Assembly: GCA_022695795.1 (NCBI GenBank)
Contig: MU404187.1
Span: 1-64,000, forward strand
Origin: Biscogniauxia marginata
Lineage: Eukaryota; Ascomycota; Sordariomycetes; Xylariales; Xylariaceae
Reading direction: 5' to 3'
DNA length: 64,000 bases
Both the position numbers and the translations under genes were made by a program. Below, one piece after another: positions 1 through 11,598 of this stretch. The first letter of the stretch is position 1. Every line of letters starts with the position of its first letter. Under the pieces are notes generated by a model. It had not been told where the DNA came from and made no database searches. It saw nothing but the letters and a program-made list of their open reading frames with translations.

Positions 1-505
1 ATAAATAAATTCTTTATTTTTTTCTTATTATTAATAATATAAATAATAAAAAAACTTTAAAAATTAATATACTTTATAAATAAGTTAATTTTTATAATTT
101 TCGTAATTTTAATTATTATTATTATTTAAATTTTTTTTTAGTTTTATATTTTAAAAATTAAATACCTTTTTTATATTAAATATTCGGGGTTATTATGGCT
201 TAATAACACATATTAAGCTTAATAGTAAAATAATAAATAAGCACCCCGCCATTATATTCATTATTAAATAATAAGGCCTATATAAGGCTTGAAATGTATT
301 TAACTATTAAAATAGCCGTTAAAGTCGTTTTAGATTTTCCTTCTTCTTTATTTTTAGTATTTTCATTAATATACTAAGAAGTCGAACATTGCTTTAAATC
401 CCTTTATATTACTATGACATGGGTTTTAATACGTAATTTAAGTTAATTAATTTATTATATTTTCTAAGTTAAAACCTTTTAAAATTAAAATAAAAAATTA
501 ATAAT

Positions 506-932
506 AACATGTCTTATAAGCGAGTAAGCCACTTAATTTCCCATATAAAATCGACTTTTTTAAAATTCATAACTTTACATATAAAAGTCGTAAAACTCTC
601 AAATCTTTTTTATTAATTATATAACTATATATTTTAACTAAAAATAAAATCGAAAAAATTAATTTCGAAAAACGTAAAAAGAAAACGCGTAAAAACTAAA
701 ATTAAAATAAAACGTATAAACCTTTTTACGTATTTTTATATATTTTTAATTTTTTTTAATTTTTTTAATTTTATATTTAATTATGTTATATAATTATATA
801 ATTAATAAAAAAGGTCCGAGATTTTTACGACTTTTACGCGTAAAATTATGAATTTTTAAAAAAGTCGATTTTATATAAGAAATTAAGTGGCTTACTCGCT
901 TGTATAACCCACTCGCTTATGAGACACGTTAT
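506..932. mobile_element. Inverted-repeat element (MITE-like relic), copy 1
   Basis: The left arm (about 506-600) and the right arm (about 785-932, reverse complement) match: both carry TATAAGCGAGTAAG, then CCACTTAATTTC, then ATATAAAATCGACTTTTTT followed by a related stretch. The arms flank about 190 bases of AT-rich sequence with no coding frame. The right arm holds an extra roughly 20-base unit with a second AAGCGAGTGGG-like word, so the ends contain subterminal repeats. This looks like a non-autonomous DNA transposon or a folded repeat. The family is not recognised; target-site duplication is uncertain. Confidence 0.55.
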
Positions 933-2463
933 ACTTAATTATTATAAAGTCGTTATTATAATAATTTTAATGGTTTTTATATAATTACTTATAATCATTA
1001 TTTATTATATAATTATTAAATTAATTTTATATATATTATACATTTTTTCACTTTTTATATATTATAATATTAAATATATTTCTTAATAATTAATTTTCGT
1101 TTTTTTATAATATAAGCTTTTTTATTAAATTATTATTATTTTAATTAAACATTATAAAAAAGTCTTTTAATAATTAAAATTTAAAATTTAATATGTTTAA
1201 TAAATAATAAATTTATAATGCCGTTTTAATAAATTATAATTTTAAATAAATGATAACTTTTTATTTATTTCATTATAAAAACGATATTATATTAAATGTA
1301 ATTTAAATTTAAAACTTAATTAAAATGTTAATTTAAAAAGGTTTATAAAAAGGTTTATATTGAAAATTTTATGTAAATAATAAAATAAATAACTTATTAA
1401 TATATATAAAGCTTTTAATAATAACGTGTCTTATAAGCAAGTAAGTTATATAAATAAATAAGTTAAGTTTTATAACTTTTATAATTTTAATTATTAAAAA
1501 ACATTTATATAGTATTAAAATTAATTAATTATTATTATTATTTAAATAGGTTTTTTTTTTAATTTTACGTTTTAAAAACTAAATACTTTTTTTATATTAA
1601 ATATTTAATTTTTAACGCGTAATTTAAATTAATTAATTTATAAATAATATATTTATTATTATTATTAAAACACGTAAAATTATATTTAAATGTTTTTTTT
1701 AAATTAAAAAAAATAAATTTATTTTAAAATTTAATAATATTAATAAAAACTTAAATATTTTATATAATTAAATATAAACGATATTATTTAAAAATAAATT
1801 ATTATAAATTAATAACCTTTTATAATGTTTTTATATAATATTATAAAAACGAAATAATAATATATTTATATAATTAATTATAAAACTAAATATTTAAAAA
1901 CTTATATTTTATAAAGAAATAATAATCGTTTAACATATTATTATGATAATAAACCTTTTATTATATAAACGCGATATAAAGCGAGTCGAAAAAATTTAAA
2001 CTTTTAATTTCATATAAGGATAAAAATTATTATAAATGCATTTAAATAAATAATTAATTAATTAAAAAGTTGATAGTTAAATGACTAAATTTACAAGGGA
2101 CCCTGGTATTTAAACTCTACTTATATAAAGGTTATCTCATCTCGCATCCTCTTTAATAAGTAGTTATCAAAGATAAACAACTTAATACACACCGTTTCAC
2201 CTTATTTACTTTACTTTATTAGTTATTTACTTTTACTTATATATATACTTATTAATAAAAGCTTTATATAATTATTTAAATTATTAATATTTGTTATAAT
2301 AATATAAAAAGGTTTAAAGTAATATTTAATTTCTTAGTTTATTAACAAAAATATTAAAGGTAAAAAAGAAGAAAAATCTAGAATAGTTATTAAGGCCATT
2401 TTAATAGCTAAATACATTTCGGGCTTTATATAACGTATTATATAAGCAAGTAAACGAAATAAG

Positions 2464-2810
2464 TGTGACGAACCTCCTTATATGTTCCTAGTCAACTGAC
2501 TTTATAAGTAAGTACGTACTAGGTTTTCTTGATTTAAAGATAATAATGGGTTAAGATTAGTTTAATTAATTTATAATGTTATGTTCGTTAAAGAGGTTTT
2601 AAGGTATTCTTATTATAATATTAAAAAGTAATTATAGTTTTAAATTAATAATTAAAGAATTAAAAGGAATAACTAAATATATAAAGAGATCTTAATTTAT
2701 TTATATAAATGTTTTTTAGGGCTGTATTTAACGCATTTCCAGGCTCTTTATATTATTTGTTAACCCCGATAAATAATATATATGTTCTCTTTTAATTATT
2801 TCCCGTTTTT
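2464..2810 (-). repeat. Left LTR (3' LTR of the minus-strand gypsy element)
   Basis: Starts at TGTGACGAACC and aligns along its length with the copy at 9,398-9,748 at an offset of about 6,934 bases. Shared blocks include TAAGTAAGTACGTA and TTAACCCCGA. The copies differ mostly by C/T and G/A changes. This copy keeps the unmutated terminus (CACA on the minus strand). The inner boundary near 2,810 is approximate because the last dozen bases no longer align. Confidence 0.75.
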
Positions 2811-4739
2811 ATTATTTTTGTTTTAAAAATTAACTTTACCTTTTTTTATTATTATTATATTTAATCGTGGTATTTAAAAGAACTCTTTTTTACCGGGGAA
2901 AAAGAAATTGTTTATAAATTATTAAAGAGATAACATTATAGCTATTTCTTTATTTAGTTTTGAAGTTATACCTTGTAATTATTATACTAAAAAGGGATTA
3001 AGGTGTAGAATAGTAGAGGGCTGTTCTCGGTATAAGGAATGCCTAGAGGTCAACAACTATAACTACGGAGGTAGCGAAACATCTCTTTTATTTATATAAA
3101 ACATTTCGCGTAAAAAAAAACGTTTAAATAAAGAAGAATTAATAACGAAGGGGTTTTTATTAAAGCTTTAATAAAAACATTAAAACGAGTTAAAACGTTA
3201 ATAAAAAGAAATATAAATAACTATTTCTCGTTTAGTTCATTTACAGAAATAATAAAACTTCTTTAAAAAGTATAAAGTAAAAATAGTTCGTTATAGTTAT
3301 TAAAATTTAAAAAAGTTAAAAAAATAAAAGCGTATTATAACTAAATAGTAGCGTTTTTTTAAAAAGCAATAAAACACGAAGGAATCGCTACGTTAACTTA
3401 TATCCGGGTAAAGCGTGTTTATTTCGGAGGTTTTCTCTTCTTTCGATTGGTCTTAACTAAACCCGAGTTTCTCCCTCTCGATCGATCCGGGTTTTAGCGG
3501 TAAAAGTTCTCAAGTTTGTCCATTAAGTTCTTTAAGTGCTTAAAAGGTTCCCAAGTGTTTTTTTCTAGTGGATAGCCTTCTCATTTGACAAAATATTATA
3601 GTTAACTTTTAACCCGTTTTAAATCTAGTATTTTTTCTACTTCGTACTTATTAAGGTTTTCCTTAAATTCTAGTTGGTTTTTTAGTATAGCGTTATTTAA
3701 TACTAGTTTTAAAAGCGAAATATGAAATATAAGATGTATTTTAGATTTTTTTAATAGCGCTAATTTGTAATTAACCTTTAAAATAACTTCTTTAATTTTA
3801 TATGGTTTTAATTTCTTGAATTTAAGTTTTTCGTTAAGTCGTTTTATTTTAATTTAAGGTGTTTTTAATGTTACGCTTTGTTATTAATAAAGCAAGTAAA
3901 TTATATCTCTTTTTTTAAGAATTAGTCTTTTAATTCTTTTTTTATTATAATACTTTGTTATTTTGTCTTAAATAAATTATAACTCTTTTTATAGCCGTTG
4001 TTATATTGCTTAAACCTTTTTAAATAGTACCTCTATTTTCGGGGCCTTTATTTCGACTTCTGGTATTTCCATGAGTTTAATTGGTTATCTTTAGATTTCC
4101 GCCCTTTGTTTATACACTACCTCGTATAGTGATATCTTTATGTCCTTGTTAACCGAAGTGTTATATGTTATTTAGGTTATTAATAGCAATTCTACTTAGT
4201 TATTTATTTCTTAGTTAATATAACTTTATAAATATTATTTTATCGTTTAATTTAGTTTTTTTATTTATTCGTTTATTTAAAGGTAATATGTTATTAATAA
4301 CTTTTATTTAACTTTTATCCGTTTTATTAAACTTATTTAAAACTTTAAAGTAAATAGCTTGTCTTTATTTAAAATAATACGTTTTAGTAATTCATGTTTA
4401 TTAATATGTTTTCTTAAAAATTTAAAGGCTAGTTATTTTATTATACTTAATTCGTTAAATGATAAGAAGTAGGCATATTTCGTAAGTTTATTAACAATTA
4501 CTTATATATTGTTATAAGGTACTTTTATAATAAGATCTTTTAACTTTAAAAGTTTCATTACGAAATCCTATGTAATTATGTGTTACGCCTTATTAAGTAT
4601 TTAGGTTAATTATAATAATTTATATGGTTTATATCGTGATGATTTAGCCTTATTATAAATATTATAATTCTTTATAATTCTTTTAATTGTTTATCGCATT
4701 TCTAGAAAGTCGAATTCTTCTTAAAATCGCTTTATTGTT

Positions 4740-4812
4740 TTAAAAATTCCTTAGTGGCCATGTAGAGGATGTTTGTGAAATTCTTTAACAAATTCGTCTT
4801 GTACTCGTTCTA
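4740..4812 (-). pseudogene. Integrase zinc-binding (HHCC) relic
   Basis: The minus-strand translation reads DEFVKEFHKHPLHGH, a stop, then GIFK. This is the conserved histidine part of the H2C2 zinc-binding domain that precedes the catalytic core in gypsy integrases. The stop sits where family members commonly have Gln, consistent with CAA-to-TAA. It belongs to the element at 2,464-9,748 and is not functional. Confidence 0.7.
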
Positions 4813-5699
4813 GTATATATACTTTTTCCTTGTACGAGAGAAGTTCGTCGTTAGATCCTTACTAAAATTATAATTATTTTTCTTTTTAATTATAATTTTC
4901 CTTAAAACGTTATTTTTAGTTTTTTATGTTAATTCGCATATAAATTAATATAATTAATTCGTTATTTTGTTATTTAAATATTTAGATATCTCTTTTATTA
5001 ATTTTTGATTTATAATTTCCCTTTTTATTAAGAAGATTTACTTAAATATTTTCCTTTTTTTTGATATGCTAAATTTTAAAATTAAATTTAAACAAGAAAA
5101 TCATTTAACGCTTATGTCTCTAATTAAGCGTTTATATTATTATGAATCGTGTAAAGTTTTTATAGTTTAAATATATATTAATAAGTTCCTTGATTTCGTT
5201 AAACTATAGTTCTTATTCCTTTAATGCTTTAATAACTATTAATAATTCTTTATTATAGATTTAATAGTTTAGTTTAGCATTATATAGTGCTTTAAATAGG
5301 TACGTGACTAAGTACTATTTTTTATTGTTTTTTAGTTGCTTTAAGACTGCTTTAATAGCGAAATTTAAAGCGTTTATTTTTAGTCGTTTCTTTTTATTTT
5401 TGTTTAGAAGTTTATATATAACCTTACTAGTTATAACTTTTTTTAGCTACTAAAAAGCCTCTCTTGTTTTCGCTAGGGTAATTAATTCCGTTAATGGTTT
5501 AATAATACGCCCGAAATCTTTAATGAGTTATTTGACGTAGTTAATAAAGCCAAGAAATGCGCGTACGTTTATAACACTTTTAGGTTTTAATTAATCCTTA
5601 ATTACTATTATTTTCCCTTTTTAAATACGGATTTCTCTTGAATTTATTATAAATCCTAAATAATTTAGTTTTTTAACATGCTATTTACTTTTAATTAGA

Positions 5700-6115
5700 T
5701 AAATAAGTAGGTTTATTTTTTCTAAGGCTTTTAACACTTATTCTACATATTCTTTATATTTTTTCTTGTTTTTTAAGTAAATTAGTATATTATTTAAATA
5801 AACAAATATAAATTTATTTAGAAACTTACGAAAAATCGTTATAATTATATATTAAAATGTAATAAGTACGTTAATAAGTTTAAACGGCATAACTTTATAC
5901 TTATAATGTTTATATATCGTTCGAAATGCGGTATATTATTCGTGTCTTTTAGTTATTTTGATTATATAATATCCATCGCGAAGGTTTAGTGTTATAAAGA
6001 TTTAGGCTTTGTTAATTTATTTTTTATGAGTTTTATTAGTGGTAACGAGTGTCCGTTTTTCTTGGTTATTTTATTAAAGTGTCGGTAGTTAATTACTCGT
6101 CGTTATACTAAGTTT
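5700..6115 (-). pseudogene. Reverse transcriptase relic
   Basis: Two RT blocks are readable on the minus strand. One, about 6,100-6,010, reads RVINYRHFNKITKKNG and then SLPL, the family block around V-DYR-LN and YPLP. The second, about 5,815-5,710, reads FVYLNNILIYL and ends KALEKINLL. The central motif is YLNN (codons at 5,794-5,789) where active enzymes have two aspartates; Asp-to-Asn from GAT-to-AAT fits RIP and would abolish metal binding. An in-frame TAA follows. The relic was never part of a host gene. Confidence 0.75.
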
Positions 6116-8249
6116 CCTTTTTTATTAACATGTTACTTCCCGTCTTTATTAACTTTAAATATCATAATTGCCAGGTATCTTAACAAAAACTTTAATTTTT
6201 AAATATATTTTTTATTAAGATCTTTCTAAATTCTTTTTTATAATGCTTTTTATTTTTCTTAATTTATAAGATATACTAAGAATAATTTTAGTTATTTTCT
6301 TTCTTTAAAATAAATCTAGTAATTTTATTAGCTATATTTTAGTAATTCTTTTTTTATCTTATTTTTAAATAATTTATGGAAACGGAGGTACTCGCGTAAT
6401 ATTCTTTTTATTAGATCTTTAAGCTTAATTACTCGAATTATATAAGCGATATGTTTCGTTTTTATATTTGTTTCTCTAGAATTACTTGCAGTACTTATCT
6501 TATAACCTATAATAATTAACTCCTCTTGTTTTTAATCTTAATAAAGCGTGTTTATCTCGAAATTTATTTATAAATTACTTCTTTTAAGTTAATTTATTTT
6601 TAGTATTATGTCGTGACTTAATATATATATAATATTAAAAATGATTTACTCGAGATGTCTTTAAATGGTTATTAAAAAAGGGATTATTTCTTTTAGCATT
6701 TTATTATTCTTATAACTAAATATATATCTTTCGAAGTTCCGTAATTAGTATAAACTTTATTTATATATTTATAATATTTTATTTTTTTAAATTATCTTAA
6801 TTAAAATATAGCTTCTATTTATTTCTAAGTTTATAAAAGCTTTATATTCTCTTTTATTATATTTAACTTTAATTATAATGGTATTATTAAGTCCTAACTA
6901 GACTTCATATAAAGACTTATTATTTATGGCTTCTCGTTGCCTTATTAGTAAGAGCTTTTATCGTTTTTTGGTTTTTTACACCCTTTCTTTTTTAGGTTTC
7001 TTTAAGTTATTATAGTTTAAATGTTCTTCCATTTTTAGGCTTTCATAAGAACGTGTTTCTAGTAATTATTGTTTAAATAGTTTTTTTAACTATTTTTTAC
7101 ATAGTAAGGGGTAAAAGGTCTATCTTTTATGTAGAATTTTATACATTAAAACTTTAATTCTTTTTCGAGGGCCCTTTTATAGCTTAAGTTTGTTTTTCTA
7201 TTAACTCGAAATTTCTTAAGATTTTAGATTATTTTTAAATAAAATGTATAATTCTTAAATTCGTTTATTAAAAGTAACTTAATATTTCTTTATAGGTTTA
7301 TATTAACTTTTAGAAATTTCCTCTTTTTTTTAAGGTATATTTTAACGATTCGTTTATAACTTAATTTAATTACACGTATTTTTACTTATTATTTTGTTAA
7401 GTGCTTTTTTATTAAGTTAAACAAACTAATATTATATTTAACGCGTTTTTCAAGCTATTATAAAAGATACATTCCTTTTTATAATTTTTATAACTCTTTT
7501 TTAACTTTGTTTTCTTTAAAACCTGTTTTAAATAAGTTGTATATGTCGCATAATATTAAGATATAATATATATAATCTTTAGTAATTACTTCGTTACTTC
7601 TTTCGGAACTTAAGTGAAGATAACATGCTTTAAAGTAATATAACCATCGTGGGACGTTATTATAAATACACTTATTTTCTTTTATGTCATTACTCTTTAA
7701 TTCTTAAGAATAATAACCGGCTTTATTTTTAGAACTTTTATGTACTTAATAAATGTCGTTAATGCAAAAACTTTAATGTAACAATACGTGTTCTTTTAAG
7801 TTTTAATAAACATCGTAATTGTTATTTATATAAAACCTTTAATTTAAGTTATTATATTGGCTTTTTCCTTAATAGGTTTTACATTTATCATTATTATAGT
7901 GACTTTAATGTAGCTTATTATGGTTTAACTTAATTCTTAAGTCGTATTTTAGTTTATAGTTATTATACTTATATAATAATTCGTTTTCGTTATATCTTTA
8001 TTTAACTTGTTTTAATATAAAATATTTTAAGTATAAATAATTATTCTTTAAATAGTCTTTATAATTAACCTAATAATATCTATAAATTTTCTTTATAAGG
8101 ATTTCCTTGTTTTTCTCTACTTTAATAGTAGTAATAATAAACACTTAATTTACTTCTTTATTATTTTCGAAATAAACTCTCGCTTTAAAAGTTCTTTTCT
8201 CAGGTTAAGGAATCCCTCTTATTCTTGGTTCTTGTTTTTTAAGACTTCG

Positions 8250-8291
8250 GCACTTATTTTTATAATATCCTTTTTTTTTATAATTAAAACA
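8250..8291 (-). pseudogene. Gag CCHC zinc-knuckle relic
   Basis: The minus strand reads CFNYKKKGYYKNKC. Spacing matches the retroviral-type knuckle C-x2-C-x4-H-x4-C, but the second Cys and the His are both Tyr. Each is a single transition away in a RIP-compatible direction (TGT or TGC to TAT/TAC, CAT or CAC to TAT/TAC). Its place upstream of RT marks the gag end of the element. Confidence 0.7.
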
Positions 8292-9397
8292 CTTAATAAT
8301 TAATTTATCTCGTTTTTTTTATTCCTTTTAAACAGCGTTAATTTTAATAAAGTTTGATTTAATTCTAATGCTTTTCCTAGTTTTAGCACCGCTTTTGTGA
8401 TTTCCTCTTTTTAATTAATCGCCATTTTTTCGTTATACCGTTTTTTTCTTTTTAAAGTACCGTTTAAAATTCTCGTTATTAATAGTAATTACTATTATAA
8501 CGTAATTATTAAACTTTCTTAAGTTCCTTTTTTTATATAGATTTATTTTATATAACTCGTTTTTTATATGGTTTTTTAGTTTTTAATAAAATAAGTAGTA
8601 TAAACTCTCAATAAATAATTATAATTAACTTACGAGTTTCTTAAACTTAATAATGTAATTTAAAGCTTTTTTATCTTATTATAATTTATAAAGTTAAGCT
8701 TTAGCTTATTACTTAAGAATTAAATTGCTAAATATAAATATAAATTGTTTTTTAAACTTCTTATAATTTTTAAAGATTTTTTTATGTCTTTTTAGGCGTT
8801 TAATCCATTTTTAGATGATTTTTTAACATTAATTAAAACCAGGTTAAGGTAGTTCTAGCGAGGAGCTGGGATATCGTGAGAACCTTCTATTCCTTAATAA
8901 TAATCGTTCTATAATAGAATCGTAAGTAAGTTCCAGCCTGGATTAAAAATCCTTTTAAATCGCTTAACCCATTATATTTGCTAGGTGTAATTAGTTTAAA
9001 ACCCTTTATATTAGGGGTTATTATATTATTTTCGTTATTTAAGTTATTAAGGTCGCTATCATTTAAAGGTGGTTCTAGTTACTTATCTTTAAAAGGTAGA
9101 AGTTATTTTACTTATTTGTTTTCTTTTTTAGATGTTTCTTCCTCCTCTTCTTCTTCTTTCTTAAATGATTCTTTAATTACAATTATAATTAACTCTTGTG
9201 TTGGTTCTTTTAAACCTTTTTATTATACCATAAAAAAATTTAAAGTTTTCGTTTAAAAGCTTGTTAATTATTATTTTCTTACTTGTTTTTTTTCTTATTA
9301 TTCTTTAGTTTTAAGGGGTATATTTATCTTAAAACTATTTAATCGAAAGTCTCTTTTTTTAAACCAATGTTAAACATTAATTAAAGAGCTATTAAAA

Positions 9398-9748
9398 TAT
9401 AACAAACCTCTTTATATATTCTTAATTAATTAACTTTATAAGTAAGTACGTATTAAGTTTTCTTGATTTAAAAATAATAATAAATTAAAATTAATTTAAT
9501 TAATTTATAATATTATGTTTGTTAAAAAGGTTTTAAAGTATTTTTATTATAATATTAAAAAGTAACTATAATTTTAAATTAATAATTAAAGAACTAAAAA
9601 GAATAACTAAATATATAAGGAGATTTTAACCTACTTATATAAATGTCTTTCAAGGCTATATCCAGCGCACCTCCAGGCTCTTTATATTATCTATTAACCC
9701 CGACAAATAATATATATGTCCTCTCTTAATTATCTCTTCTCGGTAACA
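9398..9748 (-). repeat. Right LTR (5' LTR of the minus-strand gypsy element)
   Basis: About 351 bases, direct repeat of 2,464-2,810. On the minus strand it starts TGTTACCGAGAAGAG, the better preserved outer end, and finishes with a RIP-altered TTTGTTATA where the other copy has TTCGTCACA. The outer flank (AATAA) resembles the left flank (ATAAG) only loosely, so no target duplication is claimed. Confidence 0.75.
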
Positions 9749-9825
9749 AATAATAGGGATAAAAGTCATATAACTAATACGTAACAACGTCTAAGAACAA
9801 AATTCTCTCTTGATTCATAATAATA

Positions 9826-10190
9826 AGCTCGCGAACGAAATGATTTTCTATATAAAATCGACTTTTTCGAAAATTCATAACTTTATACGTAAAAATTAGA
9901 AAAATATCTAATTTCTATTTTTAGTTATATAATTATATAGTTTAATTTAAATAAAATTTAAAAATATAAAAAGTGAAATATATAAAGAAATACGTAAAAA
10001 AGTCCGTGTGTTTTATTATAATTTTAGTTTTTATGCGTTTTTTTTCGTGTTTATTAATATTAAATTATATAATTATATAACTAGAAAAAAAGTTTCGAGA
10101 TTTTTCTGATTTTTACGTATAAAGTTATAAATTTTCGAAAAAATCGATTTTATATAAAAAACCATTTTGTTTATAAGCTTATTTTATTTA
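9826..10190. mobile_element. Inverted-repeat element (MITE-like relic), copy 2
   Basis: Left arm about 9,826-9,915 and right arm about 10,085-10,190 are reverse complements, with the same core as copy 1 (TATATAAAATCGACTTTTTCG and GAAAATTCATAACTTTAT). The middle is AT-rich and non-coding. The outer TAAGC-GAG word is degraded. It lies just outside the gypsy LTR at the edge of the AT-rich block. Confidence 0.5.
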
Positions 10191-10215
10191 CTTAGTTATA
10201 TAATACGTTATATAA

Positions 10216-10330
10216 TTATAAAACTAAAAAAAAAAAATTTAACATTTTTTCGATTTTTATGCGAAAAGTTATAATTTAAAAAAAAAGTCGATTTTATATA
10301 AAAACTTATTTTATTTATAAGTTTATTTTA
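10216..10330. repeat. Solo arm of the inverted-repeat family
   Basis: One arm only: a poly-A/T stretch, then a degraded CATAACTTT-like segment, then AAAAAGTCGATTTTATATAA and CTTATTTTATTTATAAG. It matches the right arms of the two complete copies. No partner arm was found nearby. Confidence 0.4.
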
Positions 10331-10450
10331 TTTATTTATTTAAATATATTATATATTAAATATAATTATTCTTTAAAATAAAGCATTATTTTTATTATAA
10401 ATTAATTATATAAAAAATCGGTTTTATAATGATTAATTTAATAAAAAGTA

Positions 10451-10847
10451 AAAAAAACGCAAACGTGAAGGAAATTAATTTAGTTCGGATAATCCACGAA
10501 CCGGCCCACAGTATCTAGGGGGCTCTTATGTTACACCGTAATCCCCCACTTTACCTAGGTACCTATTAGATCCCGGGTATGCCATCATCGCCGGCTGCGG
10601 GGCAATTTTGTGCCTACCCACCCTCGCCCACGGTACCTTACCTATCTTACCTCATCTCATACATAAACTCACACCAACGAGGCCTCATAATACCATACTT
10701 TATACCTAATACACCCACCTATCTGCAAGAACGGAAGCTGCGTATTTACAAGCTGAGAGAAAAAAGAAAAAAAGAAAAAAAGGGAAACACCCGAAAAAAC
10801 CCTCACTTCACATTCACCTGCCTGCCCTTACGCGATTTGCTTGGGTT
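10451..10847 (+). promoter_or_regulatory. Transition zone and presumed promoter of the BolA-like gene
   Basis: Composition rises abruptly from AT-only to mixed sequence here. It contains a CCTAGGTACCTA word at about 10,553-10,564, pyrimidine-rich runs and an A-rich AAAAAGAAAAAAAGAAAA tract shortly before the start codon. No gene is visible. Promoter function is inferred from position only. Confidence 0.4.
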
Positions 10848-11598
10848 ATGGCCGAGTCGACGACGACAATAACGGAAGCCTCTCTCAAGGCGGCGCTCAC
10901 GGAGCGGCTGAACGCGGTCCATGTCGAAGTCACGGACATGTCTGGTAAGTAGTAACCAACCCGATTTCCTTTTTTCTTCTTTTGTGCCTTAACTTGGCAT
11001 ATGATATCTGCGGCCGATGGCGGAAGGATTCCACATCTTTCACGAAACATCTGCTTGCTACCTACCTACCTACATGCATGCATACATACATACATACATA
11101 CATACGTACACCTACCCGCCTCCCCGATACGCAAAAAAGTAATACAATTCACATATGCACACATACCTAACCCCCCTCCCTACCCCCTTTTCCCTTCCCA
11201 TCCGTGCATCTCTCCTACTTCCCCCCCTCCCCCCCCAAATATCTCATTCCCACCCAAACACCAACATTAAAAAAAAAAACAAAAAACTAAAAGAAATAGG
11301 CGGCTGCGGCCAATCCTTCACCTCGCACGTGGTATCCCCGTCCTTCGCGGGCCTCAGCAGCCTGAAGCGGCACCGGGCCGTCAACGCGGCGCTGCGCGGC
11401 GAGATCGCCGCCATACACGCGTGGAGCGCGCGGTGCCAGACGCCCGAGGAGTGGGAGCGCGACAAGCTCAAGGCCGCGGCCGGCGATCGGCAGGGGGGTG
11501 AGAGCGGCGGCGGCGGCAGCAACAACGGAGGAGGAGGATCGACGGGTCCGCCTCTGGATGGAACGGTCGGGGGAAAGGTCCAGGGGGTCGATGCGTGA
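10848..11598 (+). CDS. BolA family protein (BolA2/Fra2-like)
   Basis: Two exons, 10,848-10,944 and 11,300-11,598, give 131 residues. BolA proteins partner monothiol glutaredoxins in [2Fe-2S] cluster handling; the BolA2/Fra2 type acts in cytosolic and nuclear iron regulation. Exon 1 supplies the helix and strand ending HVEVTDMS; exon 2 begins GGCGQSF, then VVSPSFAG, RHRAVN and IHAWSARCQTPEEW, all core BolA blocks. Cys35 and the invariant His57 (RHRAVN) are in the cluster-ligand positions. The C-terminal 40 residues are Gly/Ser-rich and dispensable-looking. The 355-base intron is long for a fungus and full of CTAC/CATA repeats. It is the first gene beside the RIP block. The cytosolic assignment rests on the absence of an N-terminal targeting peptide. 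Confidence 0.85.
11055..11110. repeat. CTAC/CATA microsatellite inside the BolA intron
   Basis: A run of CTAC units followed by CATG and CATA units within the intron of the BolA-like gene. A short second CATA/CGTA tract occurs near 12,370-12,400. Confidence 0.8.

Larger units (their letters stand above)
2464..9748 (-). mobile_element. Ty3/gypsy LTR retrotransposon, RIP-inactivated
   Basis: Two direct repeats of about 350 bases bound the element. Read on the minus strand the LTR begins TGTTACCGAGAAGAG (right copy) and ends GGTTCGTCACA (left copy), the TG...CA ends of LTRs. Between them, in minus-strand order, lie a gag zinc knuckle relic (8,291-8,250), reverse transcriptase relics (about 6,110-5,700) and an integrase HHCC relic (about 4,810-4,740). 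RT before integrase is the Ty3/gypsy order. Every domain is broken by stops and substitutions explainable as G-to-A on the coding strand, so no protein can be made. A total length of about 7.3 kb is usual for the superfamily. A clean 5-base target duplication could not be confirmed. Confidence 0.8.
1..10450. other. AT-rich RIP-degraded repeat block
   Basis: Nearly every stretch is built of A and T with very few CpA, TpG or CG steps, and no intact coding frame longer than about 90 codons exists. Relics of a gypsy retrotransposon and of short inverted-repeat elements are still recognisable, with catalytic codons altered by changes explainable as C-to-T or G-to-A. This is the pattern known from repeat-induced point mutation in Pezizomycotina. 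Composition switches to normal genic DNA within about 100 bases near 10,450-10,550. Seen directly: composition and motif relics. Inferred: RIP as the cause and a heterochromatic state. Confidence 0.85.

Noticed and set aside
8845..8945. GC-richer island resembling a tRNA or structured RNA
   Set aside because: No cloverleaf with a GTTC-type T-loop could be built; it is more likely part of the gag relic.
8978..9256. 92-codon plus-strand frame inside the RIP block
   Set aside because: Lies inside the minus-strand gypsy element, is hydrophobic and Ser-rich by AT bias, and begins with TTG.
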